The translations under genes and the position numbers were made by a program. A DNA stretch of 64,000 nt from Bin16 sp965206315 (GTDB lineage: Bacteria > Chloroflexota > Dehalococcoidia > Lucifugimonadales > Australimonadaceae), in contig OZ242210.1 of the NCBI GenBank assembly GCA_965206315.1, forward strand, positions 2,046,001-2,110,000. The letters are read 5' to 3'. This document shows positions 42,503 through 51,291 of this stretch, piece by piece (position 1 is the first letter of the stretch; each line of letters starts with the position of its first letter). The notes under the pieces are model-generated. The model was not told the DNA's origin and searched no databases. It saw only the letters and a program-made list of their open reading frames with translations.

Positions 42503-43303
42503 CTACAGCCCCATGAGCTTGTCGAGCCCCACGGTGAGGCCGGTGAGGTCGCCGACCCTGCGGACGGCCATGAGGACGCCGGGCATGTAGCACTCGCGGT
42601 CGGTGGTGTCGTGGCGGAGGGAGAGGGTCTGCCCCGGTCCGCCGAACGTGACCTGATGGTGCGCCATGCGCCCGGGCATGCGCGCGGCGTGGATGCTGAT
42701 GCCCTCGTAGTCGCCGCCGCGTGTGCCCGCCAGCGGCTCCCGCTCCGGGTCGTTGTGGGCGAACCGCTCCGGGTGCGCCTCGTGTACCGCCTTCGCGATG
42801 CCGAGCGCGGTGCCGGACGGCGCGTCCACCTTCATCTCGTGGTGCTCCTCCACGATGTCGGCGTACTCGAAGTATGGAGCGGCAATGGCTGCCAGTTTCG
42901 TAAGCAGCACCGCGCCTATCGTGAAGTTCGGAGCGAGGAAGCCGCCAAGGTTGTGCCCGGCGCAGAGCGCGCCGATGCGCTCGATCTGCTCCGGCGTGAA
43001 GCCCGTGGTGCCGATGACGGGCCGCGCGCCGAGCGCCAGCGCCTGCGGGAGCATCTCCAGCGTCGCCTGTGCGAGGCTGAAGTCGACGACGGCGTCCGAG
43101 GGCTGCGCTGTCAGCGCTTCTCTTACGTCGGTGTAGTAGGGGACGTCGACCGGCAGCGCCGCCAGTTCGTCCGGGGGTACGCGGTCGATCGCTGCGGTGA
43201 GCGTCATGTCCGGCGCTCCGGCGACGGCGCGGAGCACCTCACGTCCAACGCGGCCCGCCGCGCCGTGCACCGCTACGCGTATCGCGGGGTTGCTGGTCGT
43301 CAT
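42503..43303 (-). CDS. dapB: 4-hydroxy-tetrahydrodipicolinate reductase
   Basis: A 266-residue enzyme of diaminopimelate/lysine synthesis. The nucleotide-binding motif is VAVHGAAGRVGREV, the active-site block EEHHEMKVDAPSGTALGIA is complete, and VIGTTGFTPEQ is typical. The length fits the family. It clusters with asd, but dapA is absent here. Confidence 0.95.
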   Translation of the reverse strand: MTTSNPAIRVAVHGAAGRVGREVLRAVAGAPDMTLTAAIDRVPPDELAALPVDVPYYTDVREALTAQPSDAVVDFSLAQATLEMLPQALALGARPVIGTTGFTPEQIERIGALCAGHNLGGFLAPNFTIGAVLLTKLAAIAAPYFEYADIVEEHHEMKVDAPSGTALGIAKAVHEAHPERFAHNDPEREPLAGTRGGDYEGISIHAARMPGRMAHHQVTFGGPGQTLSLRHDTTDRECYMPGVLMAVRRVGDLTGLTVGLDKLMGL

Positions 43304-43307
43304 CGCT

Positions 43308-43350
43308 CACCCCCATCCTGACCTTCCCCCATCAAGGGGGAAGGGATCAA
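43308..43350. repeat. truncated dispersed repeat (CTTCCCCCATCAAGGGGGAAG)
   Basis: CACCCCCATCCTGACCTTCCCCCATCAAGGGGGAAGGGATCAAACGCGCTGC: the last stem of the element at 31.65 kb with matching flanks. It lies between the FAH-family gene and dapB. Confidence 0.6.
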
Positions 43351-43371
43351 ACGCGCTGCTCTGCGTGTGGC

Positions 43372-44304
43372 TCAGGAGCGCGGGCCCATCCCCATGGACG
43401 AGCCGCCGGCCTGCCGCATGCGCTCCGCCATCTCCGTGTCCACGCCGCGCCGCCACTCGCGCTTCGCGGGATCTTCCACGTTGACGTGGAGCGTGCCGAT
43501 GCCGCCGATGGTGAAGTCGATGCGGTCGCCGTCCTGCAGCGCGCCGAGTCCCTGGTGGTTCGTGCCGGTGCTGATGACGTCCCCGGCGCGCAGGTGGGCG
43601 ATGCGGGAGATGAACTCGATGCACTCCGGGATCTTGTGCGCCATGTCGTCCGTGTTGAACGCCTGCCGGTCCTCGCCGTTGTTGGCGATGTGCAGGCTCA
43701 CGTCGTGCGGGTCGGGGACCTCGTCCTTCGTGACGATGAACGGTCCCATGGGGCCGAACGTGGGCCATGACTTCACCTGGAAGAAGCTCGTGCGACCGCC
43801 GGGCTCGAACCCGCGGGCGGAGACGTCGATGAAGCCGGTGTAGCCGAACACCTTGTCCATCGCCTCGTCCTGCGAGACGTTCTTGGCGTCCGCGCCCATC
43901 ACGACCGCAAGCTCGGCCTCGTGGTGGAAGATGGTGGCGTGGCAGTCCGGGCTGAGGTGGACGGTGTCGCCGTCGCCGATGACGCAGTCGGACGACTTCT
44001 GGAAGCAGTCGATCTCGGGCATGGGCCGCTGGCCGAACTCGAGGTAGTTCACGGCCATGCAGAAGATCTGGTCGGGCCGGGGGATCGGCGGGCGGATGCG
44101 TACGCTCTCCAATGGCACGCCCTCAGAGACGTCGCAGAGCTTCTGGAACGGGTCGCGCACCTGCTCGAAGTGGGAGATGACGAGCTTGATCATCTCCTGC
44201 GCGCCGTGGGCGTGCACGCCCGCCAGCGCCTCCGAAACGTCCACGATGTGGGTGTCGTTCTTGACGACGCCGAGCGTCCAGTCGTTGAAAAAGCCGAGTT
44301 TCAT
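43372..44304 (-). CDS. fumarylacetoacetate hydrolase family protein
   Basis: A 310-residue FAH-fold hydrolase or decarboxylase. The metal-binding acidic residues are visible in HHEAELAVVMGADAKNVS and in the strand VFGYTGFIDVSARGFE; the catalytic-region block TGTNHQGLGALQDGDRIDFTI is present. Family members cleave acylpyruvates, hydrate 2-oxo-dienoates or open homoprotocatechuate products, which would fit aromatic catabolism, but the specific reaction is not determinable. GGAGGAG lies upstream of the ATG. It is downstream of purA on the same strand (40-bp gap). Confidence 0.88.
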   Translation of the reverse strand: MKLGFFNDWTLGVVKNDTHIVDVSEALAGVHAHGAQEMIKLVISHFEQVRDPFQKLCDVSEGVPLESVRIRPPIPRPDQIFCMAVNYLEFGQRPMPEIDCFQKSSDCVIGDGDTVHLSPDCHATIFHHEAELAVVMGADAKNVSQDEAMDKVFGYTGFIDVSARGFEPGGRTSFFQVKSWPTFGPMGPFIVTKDEVPDPHDVSLHIANNGEDRQAFNTDDMAHKIPECIEFISRIAHLRAGDVISTGTNHQGLGALQDGDRIDFTIGGIGTLHVNVEDPAKREWRRGVDTEMAERMRQAGGSSMGMGPRS

Positions 44305-44344
44305 GCGCGTCTGCTCCTCCGTGTCGATTCTGCTCCGGCGCGTG

Positions 44345-45634
44345 TCAGCGCAGGATGATGGGCCGCACGACGATGCTCTCGTCGCGGCGCGGGCCGGTGG
44401 ATATCAGGTCTATGGGGCAGCCTATCACGTCCTCTATACGACGGACGTAGGCCGACGCCTCCGGGGGCAGCTGGGATATCTCCGTGATGCCTGCGGTCGG
44501 CGCGCTCCAGCCGGGCATCTCCTCCCAGACCGGCGTGGCGCGCTCCAGCAGACCGGGCTCGCTGGGGAACCGGTGGATACGCTTGCCGTCCGCCTCGTAG
44601 GCGGTGCATATCTTCACGGGGTCGATGCCGTCCAGCACGTCGAGCCGCGTGAGCACGGCGGAGGTGAAGCCGTTGATGGTCGCGGAGTAGCGCGCCGCGA
44701 GGCCGTCGAACCAGCCGACGCGCCGGGGGCGCCCGGTCGTCGTGCCGTACTCCCACGCGCGCTCGCGGATGTCGCGTCCCACCTCGTCGTCCAGTTCGGT
44801 CGTCATCGGCCCTGCGCCGACGCGGGTGGAGTACGCCTTGAAGACGCCGATGATGCCGACGATCTCGCGCGGCGAGATGCCGAGGCCGGTGCAGGCCCCG
44901 CCGATGGACACAGACGAAGACGTAACGTAGGGATAGGTGCCGTGGTCGAGGTCGAGCATCGCGCCCTGCGCACCCTCCAGCACGACGCGGGCGCCGCGTG
45001 CGAGCCTGTCCAGGATGCGGTGCTCCACCGATGCGACATAGGGCCGGAGCGCGTCGCCCCACGACCGCACCTGAGCGTACAGCGCGTCGAAGTCGATCGG
45101 TTCGGCGTCGAACACCCTGGTGAGGAGGCGGTTCTTCTGCGCGACGACGTTCTCCAGACGGGACCCGAGGTACGTTTCGTCCAGGAGGTCGCCGAGGCGG
45201 ATGCCGGTGCGGGCGACCTTGTCGACGTAGGTGGGGCCGATGCCGCGTCCCGTGGTGCCGATGGCGTTGTTGCCTCGCGCCTGCTCCTCCAGCTGGTCCA
45301 GCATGATGTGGTAGGGCATGACGATGTGGGTGTGGTCGCTGATGAAGAGGCGGCCGGTGTCCACGCCCCGCTCGTTGAGGCTCTCCAGTTCGCCGAGCAG
45401 CACGACGGGATCGAGCACGACTCCGGGGCCGATGACTGCGTCTACGTGCGGGCGGAAGATGCCGGACGGTATGAGATGCAGGGCGAACTCGCCCTTCTCG
45501 TTGATGACCGTATGGCCGGCGTTGCTGCCGCCGGAGTAGCGAACGACGACGTCCGCCTCCTCCGCGAGGAAGTCAACGACCTTTCCTTTGCCCTCGTCGC
45601 CCCATTGGGCGCCGACGATGCCGTAAGCGGGCAT
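44345..45634 (-). CDS. purA: adenylosuccinate synthetase
   Basis: A 429-residue GTP-dependent enzyme that converts IMP to adenylosuccinate. The N-terminus IVGAQWGDEGKGKVVDFLAE holds the catalytic Asp and P-loop. RYSGGSNAGHTV, GTTGRGIGPTYVDK and the arginine block TTTGRPRRVGWFDGLA are all present. I chose the ATG at 45634 (AGGAG 8 nt upstream). An upstream in-frame ATG (45712), 5 nt after a TATACT box, would add 26 non-conserved residues. A GTTCCCGGGGAAC palindrome (45652-45664) sits in the leader. Confidence 0.96.
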   Translation of the reverse strand: MPAYGIVGAQWGDEGKGKVVDFLAEEADVVVRYSGGSNAGHTVINEKGEFALHLIPSGIFRPHVDAVIGPGVVLDPVVLLGELESLNERGVDTGRLFISDHTHIVMPYHIMLDQLEEQARGNNAIGTTGRGIGPTYVDKVARTGIRLGDLLDETYLGSRLENVVAQKNRLLTRVFDAEPIDFDALYAQVRSWGDALRPYVASVEHRILDRLARGARVVLEGAQGAMLDLDHGTYPYVTSSSVSIGGACTGLGISPREIVGIIGVFKAYSTRVGAGPMTTELDDEVGRDIRERAWEYGTTTGRPRRVGWFDGLAARYSATINGFTSAVLTRLDVLDGIDPVKICTAYEADGKRIHRFPSEPGLLERATPVWEEMPGWSAPTAGITEISQLPPEASAYVRRIEDVIGCPIDLISTGPRRDESIVVRPIILR

Positions 45635-45740
45635 CGCAACACTCCTGACTCGTTCCCGGGGAACGTCCCGATAACACACTACCGGCCTGCGCCGCAGCCG
45701 GGCGCAGGCCATCGGTGAGTATAGCAGAGCAGGCGGTGTG

Positions 45741-46718
45741 CTATGACAAGAGCGCGTCGCTGGCGAGGGCGACTGCGCCGAGCGCTCCGGCCTCCGCGCC
45801 GAGCGCGGGCGGGACGACCGGCGTGAGTTTGCCGATGCCCGCGAACGACTGCTCGCGCATCAACGCGACGGCGGGTGCGATGTAGGCGTCCCACTCGTTG
45901 GAGAGCCCGCCGCCGATGATGATCTTCGCAGGGTTGAGCAGGTTCACGAGGCTCGTGAGGCCCGCGCCGAGGTAGACGATAGCGTCGGCGACGATGTCCT
46001 GCGCGAGCGCGTCGCCGGAGCGGCAGGCTGCGAAGACGTCGCGCGCGGTCAGCCCTTCCCGGTTGGTGTCGTGCAGCGCGGCGCTCATCGAGGAGCGCTC
46101 CCCTGCGGTGATGCGTTCCGTCGCGATGCGCGCCAGCGCCGTGCCTGAGCAGAGCGACTCCCATGCGCCGGGCACCGTGCTCGCGCCGTAGGGGCCGTGG
46201 GCGTCCACCGTCATGTGCCCGACCTCTCCGGCGTACCCGGCCGACCCGGTGAAGAGCTTCCCGCCGATGATGACCCCGGCGCCGATGCCGGTGCTGATGG
46301 TGAGGAAGACGAGGTCCTGCACGCCCTTGCCCGCGCCGTAGCGCTGCTCCCCGAGCGCAGCGACGTTCGCGTCGTTGCCGATGGCAACCGGCATACCGAG
46401 CAGCTGGCTGAGCATCGCTACCACGGGCGTGTTCGACATCGTAGACAGGTGCGGGGAGTGCACGATGGTCCCGGCGTGCGCATCTATGGCGCCGGCGGCG
46501 GCCACGCCTGCGGAGCCGATGTCATCCGCCCCCAGCCCCGCCTGCGCCATGGCCGCGCGGGCGGTCTCCGCCATCGCGGATATGACGCGCTCCGCCTTGT
46601 CCCGCGACGGCGTCTCCGCGACGGCGGACGCGAGCGTCGTGCCGTCCGGTCGTGCGGCAAGGGCGAGTATCTTGGTGCCGCCGACGTCTATCCCCAGGAC
46701 TGCGTTGCTACCGGTCAT
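45741..46718 (-). CDS. ROK-family sugar kinase (glucokinase-like) lacking zinc motif
   Basis: A 325-residue ROK protein with the ATP-binding motif LGIDVGGTKILALA, a second nucleotide loop region (FLTISTGIGAGVIIGGKLFTG) and the catalytic-region histidine in GEVGHMTVDAHGP. The zinc-binding motif (usually C-x-C-G-x2-G-C) is absent; the segment instead reads YGASTVPGAWESLCSG, with one Cys. It is probably a glucose or N-acetyl-hexosamine kinase, but loss of the zinc cysteines makes activity less certain. It follows the TreT-like gene by 7 bp, suggesting a shared carbohydrate operon. Confidence 0.85.
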   Translation of the reverse strand: MTGSNAVLGIDVGGTKILALAARPDGTTLASAVAETPSRDKAERVISAMAETARAAMAQAGLGADDIGSAGVAAAGAIDAHAGTIVHSPHLSTMSNTPVVAMLSQLLGMPVAIGNDANVAALGEQRYGAGKGVQDLVFLTISTGIGAGVIIGGKLFTGSAGYAGEVGHMTVDAHGPYGASTVPGAWESLCSGTALARIATERITAGERSSMSAALHDTNREGLTARDVFAACRSGDALAQDIVADAIVYLGAGLTSLVNLLNPAKIIIGGGLSNEWDAYIAPAVALMREQSFAGIGKLTPVVPPALGAEAGALGAVALASDALLS

Positions 46719-46725
46719 CGCGCCG

Positions 46726-47982
46726 CTATGTTACCCCGGCGAGCGAGTTCATCAAGCGGAGATGGTCCTTGAGCAGGCGGGTCGTCAGGAAGTGCTCCCG
46801 GACGTGCTCCTTGCCGCGCTTCCCCATCTCCTTGCGTGCGCGCTCGTCTTCCAGCAGCGTACGGATGGCGTCCACGAACTCCTGCGTGGTGCCTGCGACG
46901 GGCCCCGCGTGCCCGTAGTCCAGCTGGAGCGGTATGCCGCCGGCGTGGCTGCCCACGAGGGCTTTCGACTTCCAGAGCGCCTCGGAGATGACGAGCCCGA
47001 ACCCCTCCCGGATGGACTTCTGCAGCAGCACGTCGGCAGCGCTCTGGAAGGCGTTCACCTCGAGGTTGCCGACGCCGTTGAGGTTCGTCAGCACGTGGAT
47101 GTCGTAGTCCTCGCCGGCCTTCCGCACGATGCGCTCGTAGAACGACCACGCTTCCGGGTCGTCGTTCGCCATCGCGGCGACCATGAGCAGTTGGAGGGCG
47201 GGATACTCTTCCTTGAGCGTCTTGTAGACGTCGAGCACACCGAGCGGGTCTTTCCACGGGTCGAACCGTGATATCTGAGCGATGATGGGCCGGTCGGGGT
47301 CGATCTCGTAGCGGGCGAGGATGTCCCTGACGACGACGGGCGATATCTCCGAGTTCTTGGTGCTCGTGGGGTCTATCGCCGGCCAGATGATCTCCAGTTT
47401 CGGGCCGACGATGGGCTCCTTGACGTACTCCGCGAGGGTGAACACGAGCGCGTCGTAGATGGAGATGTAGCCGCGCAGGAAGCCCCAAACCTCAGGCAGC
47501 GCTTCTGTCGTGTCGAGGTGGCAGCGCCAGACCCACTTCGCGCCGAGCATGTCCGGGTCGCGCTCGCGCAGGTACTCCAGGATGCCGGCGGGCTGCGGGT
47601 CGTGGATGTAGACGAAGTCATACTTCCCGTCCATCGCGTTGGCGTTCGCCTCATTGGTCTCCCGCCAGAGGTCGGCCATCGCCTTGTTCCAGGGTATGTA
47701 CATGCCCTGCATTGCGTTGTGCATGCTCTTGGTGACGTTGAAGAACTCGGCGGAGGCTTCCATCACGTGCCAGTGTGCGTCGATGCCAACGTCGCGCAGG
47801 AGCGGGATGAAGCTGTTGAGTATCTCCGCGACGCCTCCGCCGAACGCGGTCGCGTTCAGGTGCAGCACCCGCGCGCCCTTCAGGGGCGCGGCGAGAGCGC
47901 GGAGCTCTGCTATGCGCTCCTCGCCGACGTGGGGCTCGTACTCGTGCAGCGCCTTGGGGGTGATGGGAACGGGCGTGGGCAT
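46726..47982 (-). CDS. treT: TreT-like GT4 glycosyltransferase (trehalose synthase)
   Basis: A 418-residue retaining glycosyltransferase with two Rossmann domains, closest in form to the trehalose glycosyltransferring synthase TreT, which joins NDP-glucose and glucose. Signature blocks: VLHLNATAFGGGVAEILNSF (acceptor loop), WRCHLDT, QISRFDPWKDPLGVLDVYK and the donor-binding E-x7-E in REGFGLVISEALWKSKALV. It starts with ATG immediately after the stop codon of an upstream paralogue. The downstream ROK kinase fits a glucose/trehalose role, possibly osmoprotection. Confidence 0.85.
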   Translation of the reverse strand: MPTPVPITPKALHEYEPHVGEERIAELRALAAPLKGARVLHLNATAFGGGVAEILNSFIPLLRDVGIDAHWHVMEASAEFFNVTKSMHNAMQGMYIPWNKAMADLWRETNEANANAMDGKYDFVYIHDPQPAGILEYLRERDPDMLGAKWVWRCHLDTTEALPEVWGFLRGYISIYDALVFTLAEYVKEPIVGPKLEIIWPAIDPTSTKNSEISPVVVRDILARYEIDPDRPIIAQISRFDPWKDPLGVLDVYKTLKEEYPALQLLMVAAMANDDPEAWSFYERIVRKAGEDYDIHVLTNLNGVGNLEVNAFQSAADVLLQKSIREGFGLVISEALWKSKALVGSHAGGIPLQLDYGHAGPVAGTTQEFVDAIRTLLEDERARKEMGKRGKEHVREHFLTTRLLKDHLRLMNSLAGVT

Positions 47983-49251
47983 TCAGCGCCTCGAGGTTCG
48001 CCGCCGCTTCAGCATCTGCTGGAGGACCTTGAGGTAGTTGGCGAGGTAGTGGGTGATGAGGTGACGCCGGGCAACGTGCCGGTGCGCCGCCTGCCCGATG
48101 CGGGCTGCCATCCTGGGGCTTCTCAGCAGACGCTCGATGGCTGCGGCCTGCTCCTCCGTGCTGTCGGCGAGCAGCGCCGTTCTCCCCTCGATGAGCAGCG
48201 CCTCAGCGACCGAGCTGCGAGCGCTGACGATGGGGCGTGACTGCCACATCTCCTCGAGCAGTTCCACTGAGATGCCGCGCGGGTAGCCCTCGTGGATGAG
48301 CACCGTCGCCTCTTCCCGCAGGGCGGAGAGCTCCACGTTACCGACCCGGTCCATCTCCGAGAGCACCAGCACTCCCCCCAGCTGTTGCGCGCGCTGGCGC
48401 AGGGCGTTGAGCTTCTCGGCGAGGGCCGGTTCGTCGGTGACGAGGTTCGTGATGACCAGTTGCACGTCCGGGCGGTGCTGCCGGACCAGGGCGAAGGTGT
48501 CCAGCACCCGCTCCGGGTCGTCGTCGCGCATGCTGAGCACGATCTGTCCGATCACCGGCTGGTTCACGTTCAGCCCGCGCTGGGCGAGGATCGTCTCGCG
48601 CACCTCGTCGGATACGGGGCGTGCGCTGGGGCTGAGCGGGTCGACGCCCGGCGCAACAACGAACGTGCGTGGAGTCGGGGCGTCGTCGCGGATGAACGGC
48701 CTGTAGTCGTAGACAGACGCGTCGAAGTCGTCCGCGTGCTGCCGGATGAGCGACCACGCGTTCGGCACGGCGTTGCGGTAGTCGCGGTGGGAATGCCACA
48801 GCCAGACGCCCGGAGGAGCGTGCCCGTGCAGTTGCGTGAGCGCGGCGTGGAGCCCAACTGACGCGGAGTGGTGCACGACGACGATGTCGAAGTCCTCGTC
48901 GAACATCTGCGCGTTCCCCTGGTTGAACTCGCGCCATTCACTCTCGCGGTGTTCGTGCCAGCCCCCGGCGTACCCGGAGAGCGCCCGGCGGAGCGCCCGG
49001 TCCATCTCCACGTACTCGGCGGCTATGCGCACCTGCTGCCACTGGATGTTCAGGCCGAGGTCCGCCAGCAGGGGGACGGAGCTCTGGAGCAGCCGGCGCA
49101 CGGCGCCACTCGCCGCGGGGGAGGAGAGGTAGAGCACGCGTGCGCCGCGCAGGGGCGCGGCTGCCGCGCGGAGCGACTCGATGGCCGCTTCGCCGACGTA
49201 CGGGGCGTACTGGTCTATGGAGTGTGTGCTGGTTGCGACGCTTCCGAACAT
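47983..49251 (-). CDS. degenerate paralogue of TreT (GT4 fold, active-site signatures lost)
   Basis: A protein of about 422 residues, homologous over its full length to the next gene (YAPYVGEAAIESLRAAAAPL against YEPHVGEERIAELRALAAPL at the N-terminus). Key positions have changed: GGGVAEIL is replaced by SGAVRRLL, and the donor E-x7-E block now reads EGYPRGISVELLEEMW. The stop TGA abuts the treT ATG with no gap, so the two are translated together. It may be an inactive regulatory partner or an enzyme with a new specificity. The ATG at 49251 is preferred over a GTG at 49266. The C-terminus is strongly basic (KRRRTSRR). Confidence 0.82.
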   Translation of the reverse strand: MFGSVATSTHSIDQYAPYVGEAAIESLRAAAAPLRGARVLYLSSPAASGAVRRLLQSSVPLLADLGLNIQWQQVRIAAEYVEMDRALRRALSGYAGGWHEHRESEWREFNQGNAQMFDEDFDIVVVHHSASVGLHAALTQLHGHAPPGVWLWHSHRDYRNAVPNAWSLIRQHADDFDASVYDYRPFIRDDAPTPRTFVVAPGVDPLSPSARPVSDEVRETILAQRGLNVNQPVIGQIVLSMRDDDPERVLDTFALVRQHRPDVQLVITNLVTDEPALAEKLNALRQRAQQLGGVLVLSEMDRVGNVELSALREEATVLIHEGYPRGISVELLEEMWQSRPIVSARSSVAEALLIEGRTALLADSTEEQAAAIERLLRSPRMAARIGQAAHRHVARRHLITHYLANYLKVLQQMLKRRRTSRR

Positions 49252-49303
49252 CCGCCTGCCGCCCACCCGCCGGGCGCTTGCGCCGGCGTGGCCTCTGCGA
49301 GCG

Positions 49304-49333
49304 ATTATCCGGGACGTTTTCGGAGGCGGTCAA
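49304..49333 (-). promoter_or_regulatory. promoter of GT4-treT-ROK operon
   Basis: Minus-strand TTGACC (49328-49333) and GATAAT (49304-49309) are 18 nt apart, and the leader to 49251 is about 45 nt. The window's best sigma-70 match after the SBP promoters. Confidence 0.5.
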
Positions 49334-49355
49334 CACAACTTGACCGAGTTCGTCC

Positions 49356-49361
49356 TATAAT
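49356..49361 (+). promoter_or_regulatory. -10 box TATAAT of VOC gene and strong ribosome site
   Basis: A perfect TATAAT sits 48 nt before the ATG at 49410; AAGGAGG (49395-49401) gives a strong ribosome site. No clear -35 is found at 17 nt. It diverges from the GT4 promoter in a 158-bp gap. Confidence 0.45.
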
Positions 49362-49409
49362 CGCGCCGTTCACACCGATGCTTACCGAACGCTTAAGGAG
49401 GCGTTAGCA

Positions 49410-50276
49410 ATGACGGACTACGACCGCACCGACCAGGACTTCGGCAACATCGTCTCGCTCGACCACATCAACCTCACCGTGCCCGACCAGCAGATGTCGA
49501 CGCTCTTCCACATCGTCGGCATGGGCCACACCCGCGACCCGTACATGACCGTCGGGTTGGAGAACATGTGGGTGAACATAGGCAGAGAGCAGTTCCACCT
49601 GCCGACCCGGGACTCGGCGCAGGTGCTGCGCGGACGCATCGGCCTGATCGCGCCGGACGTCGATGAGTTGGAGGAGCGGCTCGACAGGATCGCCCCGCGC
49701 CTCGAGGGGACGCAGTTCGCCGTCGAGCGGGAAGGGGGCAACCTGGACGTTACGTGTCCATGGGGCAACCGCATCCGCTGCCATCCGGCGGACGGCGAGC
49801 GTATGGGGGGCGCGAACATCGGGCTGGAGTACCTCATCTTCAACGTTCCGGCAGGCACTGCGCCGGGCATCGCCCGCTTCTACGGGCAGGTGATGGGCGC
49901 GACAGCGGACGTGGTGGAGCGCCGCGGCTCTCCGACGGCGCGCGTGCAGGCGGGCAGGCACCAAGCGATGCTCTTCCGGGAGGACCCGGACGAGGCGCGG
50001 CCCTACGACAATCACCACATCGCGGTCTACATCGCGGACTTCTCGGGCCCGCACAAGGCGCTGCAGGAGATGGACCTCATCACAGAGGAGAGCAACGCCT
50101 CGCAGTACCGGTTCGTGAACATCACCGACCCCGAGACGGGCGAGACGCTCTACGAACTGGAGCACGAGGTGCGGAGCATGGTGCACCCGATGTACGGCCG
50201 TGAACTCGTGAACCGCAACCCGGTGCAGTCGTTGCAGGTCTACCGCCGGGGTGCAGACGCGCTCATGGTGGGGTAG
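49410..50276 (+). CDS. two-domain VOC (glyoxalase/extradiol dioxygenase-like) protein
   Basis: A 288-residue protein of two vicinal-oxygen-chelate modules. Module 1 (about residues 14-130) begins SLDHINLTV with the first metal His, but the usual terminal Glu is replaced around CPWGNRIRCHP. Module 2 (about 135-260) has NHHIAVYIAD and ETLYELEHEVRS, which could supply His and Glu. Only part of the expected metal sites is therefore evident. Members are glyoxalases, ring-cleavage dioxygenases or antibiotic-resistance proteins; the substrate is unknown. The AAGGAGG site suggests high expression. Confidence 0.83.
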   Translation: MTDYDRTDQDFGNIVSLDHINLTVPDQQMSTLFHIVGMGHTRDPYMTVGLENMWVNIGREQFHLPTRDSAQVLRGRIGLIAPDVDELEERLDRIAPRLEGTQFAVEREGGNLDVTCPWGNRIRCHPADGERMGGANIGLEYLIFNVPAGTAPGIARFYGQVMGATADVVERRGSPTARVQAGRHQAMLFREDPDEARPYDNHHIAVYIADFSGPHKALQEMDLITEESNASQYRFVNITDPETGETLYELEHEVRSMVHPMYGRELVNRNPVQSLQVYRRGADALMVG

Positions 50277-50292
50277 GGTAGGAAGAAGCGGC

Positions 50293-51252
50293 CTAGGCCG
50301 CGCCGCCCCTGATCTGCGTCCGGCGCTCCGGCTGTTCAGCGCCGTCGCCGCGCAACTGCTTCGGCAGGACGAACTCCACGTTCTCCTGCGTCACCTCGAC
50401 CGTCTCGACGGAGTCGGGCTTGAGCAGGTCGATGACGCCCTCCACGAGCGATTCCGGGGTCGATGCACCCGACGTGATGCCGACGCGCTCCACGCCCTCG
50501 AGCCAGGCGGGGTCTATGGCCGAGGCGTCGTCCACGAGGTAGGACGGCACGCCCGTCTGCTCGGCGACCTCGCGGAGCCGGTTGCAGTTGGAGCTGTTCT
50601 GCGCTCCGACCACGATCACCACGTCCACCTGCTGCGCCAGCTCCTTGACCGCGTCCTGCCGGTTCGTCGTCGCGTAGCAGATGTCGTTCCGCGCGACGAT
50701 GTTCGGGAAGCGCTCGCGCAGCGTTCCGATGATCTCGTGCGTGTCGTCCACGCTCAACGTGGTCTGTGTGAGCGCCACGACGCGGTTGGGGTCGGCGACA
50801 GCCGCGCTCTGGGCGTCCTCGTCGTTGTCGACGAGTTGCGAGGCATCGGGCGATTGCCCGAGGGTGCCGATGACCTCGGGGTGTCCCTCGTGTCCGACAA
50901 CGATGATCGAATAGCCCTCGCGGGCGTACTTCTTCGACTCCATGTGCACCTTGGTGACGAGCGGGCAGGTGGCGTCGATGACGTTCAGGTTGCGCTCTTC
51001 CGCTGCCTTCCATACCTCCGGAGCGACGCCGTGCGCGCTGAAGATGATGGTAGAGCCGTTCGGGGCTTCCTCGGTCTCTTCGATGAAGATGGCGCCCTTC
51101 TTGCGGAGGCTGTCCACGACGTGCTTGTTGTGGACGATCTCATGCCTTACGTAGACGGGAGCGCCGAACCGTTCGAGCGCGAGTTCGACGATATCTATCG
51201 CGCGCACGACCCCGGCGCAGAAACCTCTGGGCCCACCGAGCAGGACTTGCAT
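50293..51252 (-). CDS. ispH: 4-hydroxy-3-methylbut-2-enyl diphosphate reductase
   Basis: A 319-residue iron-sulfur enzyme, last step of the MEP isoprenoid pathway. Cluster cysteines are C12 (GPRGFCAGVVRAI), one in DATCPLVTKVH and one in NSSNCNRLREVA. The catalytic Glu/Thr region and the SGASTPESLVEGVI signature are present. I chose the ATG at 51252, the conserved N-terminus, with TATCAT exactly 6 nt upstream (leaderless). Downstream of the catalytic region is a short Arg/Gly-rich tail. Confidence 0.96.
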   Translation of the reverse strand: MQVLLGGPRGFCAGVVRAIDIVELALERFGAPVYVRHEIVHNKHVVDSLRKKGAIFIEETEEAPNGSTIIFSAHGVAPEVWKAAEERNLNVIDATCPLVTKVHMESKKYAREGYSIIVVGHEGHPEVIGTLGQSPDASQLVDNDEDAQSAAVADPNRVVALTQTTLSVDDTHEIIGTLRERFPNIVARNDICYATTNRQDAVKELAQQVDVVIVVGAQNSSNCNRLREVAEQTGVPSYLVDDASAIDPAWLEGVERVGITSGASTPESLVEGVIDLLKPDSVETVEVTQENVEFVLPKQLRGDGAEQPERRTQIRGGAA

Positions 51253-51258
51253 GCGCCT

Positions 51259-51264
51259 ATGATA
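51259..51264 (-). promoter_or_regulatory. -10 box TATCAT 6 nt before ispH ATG (leaderless)
   Basis: TATCAT-AGGCGC-ATG on the minus strand, with no purine-rich ribosome site. It lies in the 40-bp gap after purM. Confidence 0.55.
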
Positions 51265-51291
51265 CCAGCCCGCGCCCACGGCGGCGCACCG

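Noticed and set aside
44057..45718. A 553-residue plus-strand frame opposite purA
   Set aside because: It is an antisense shadow; purA on the other strand has every family signature.
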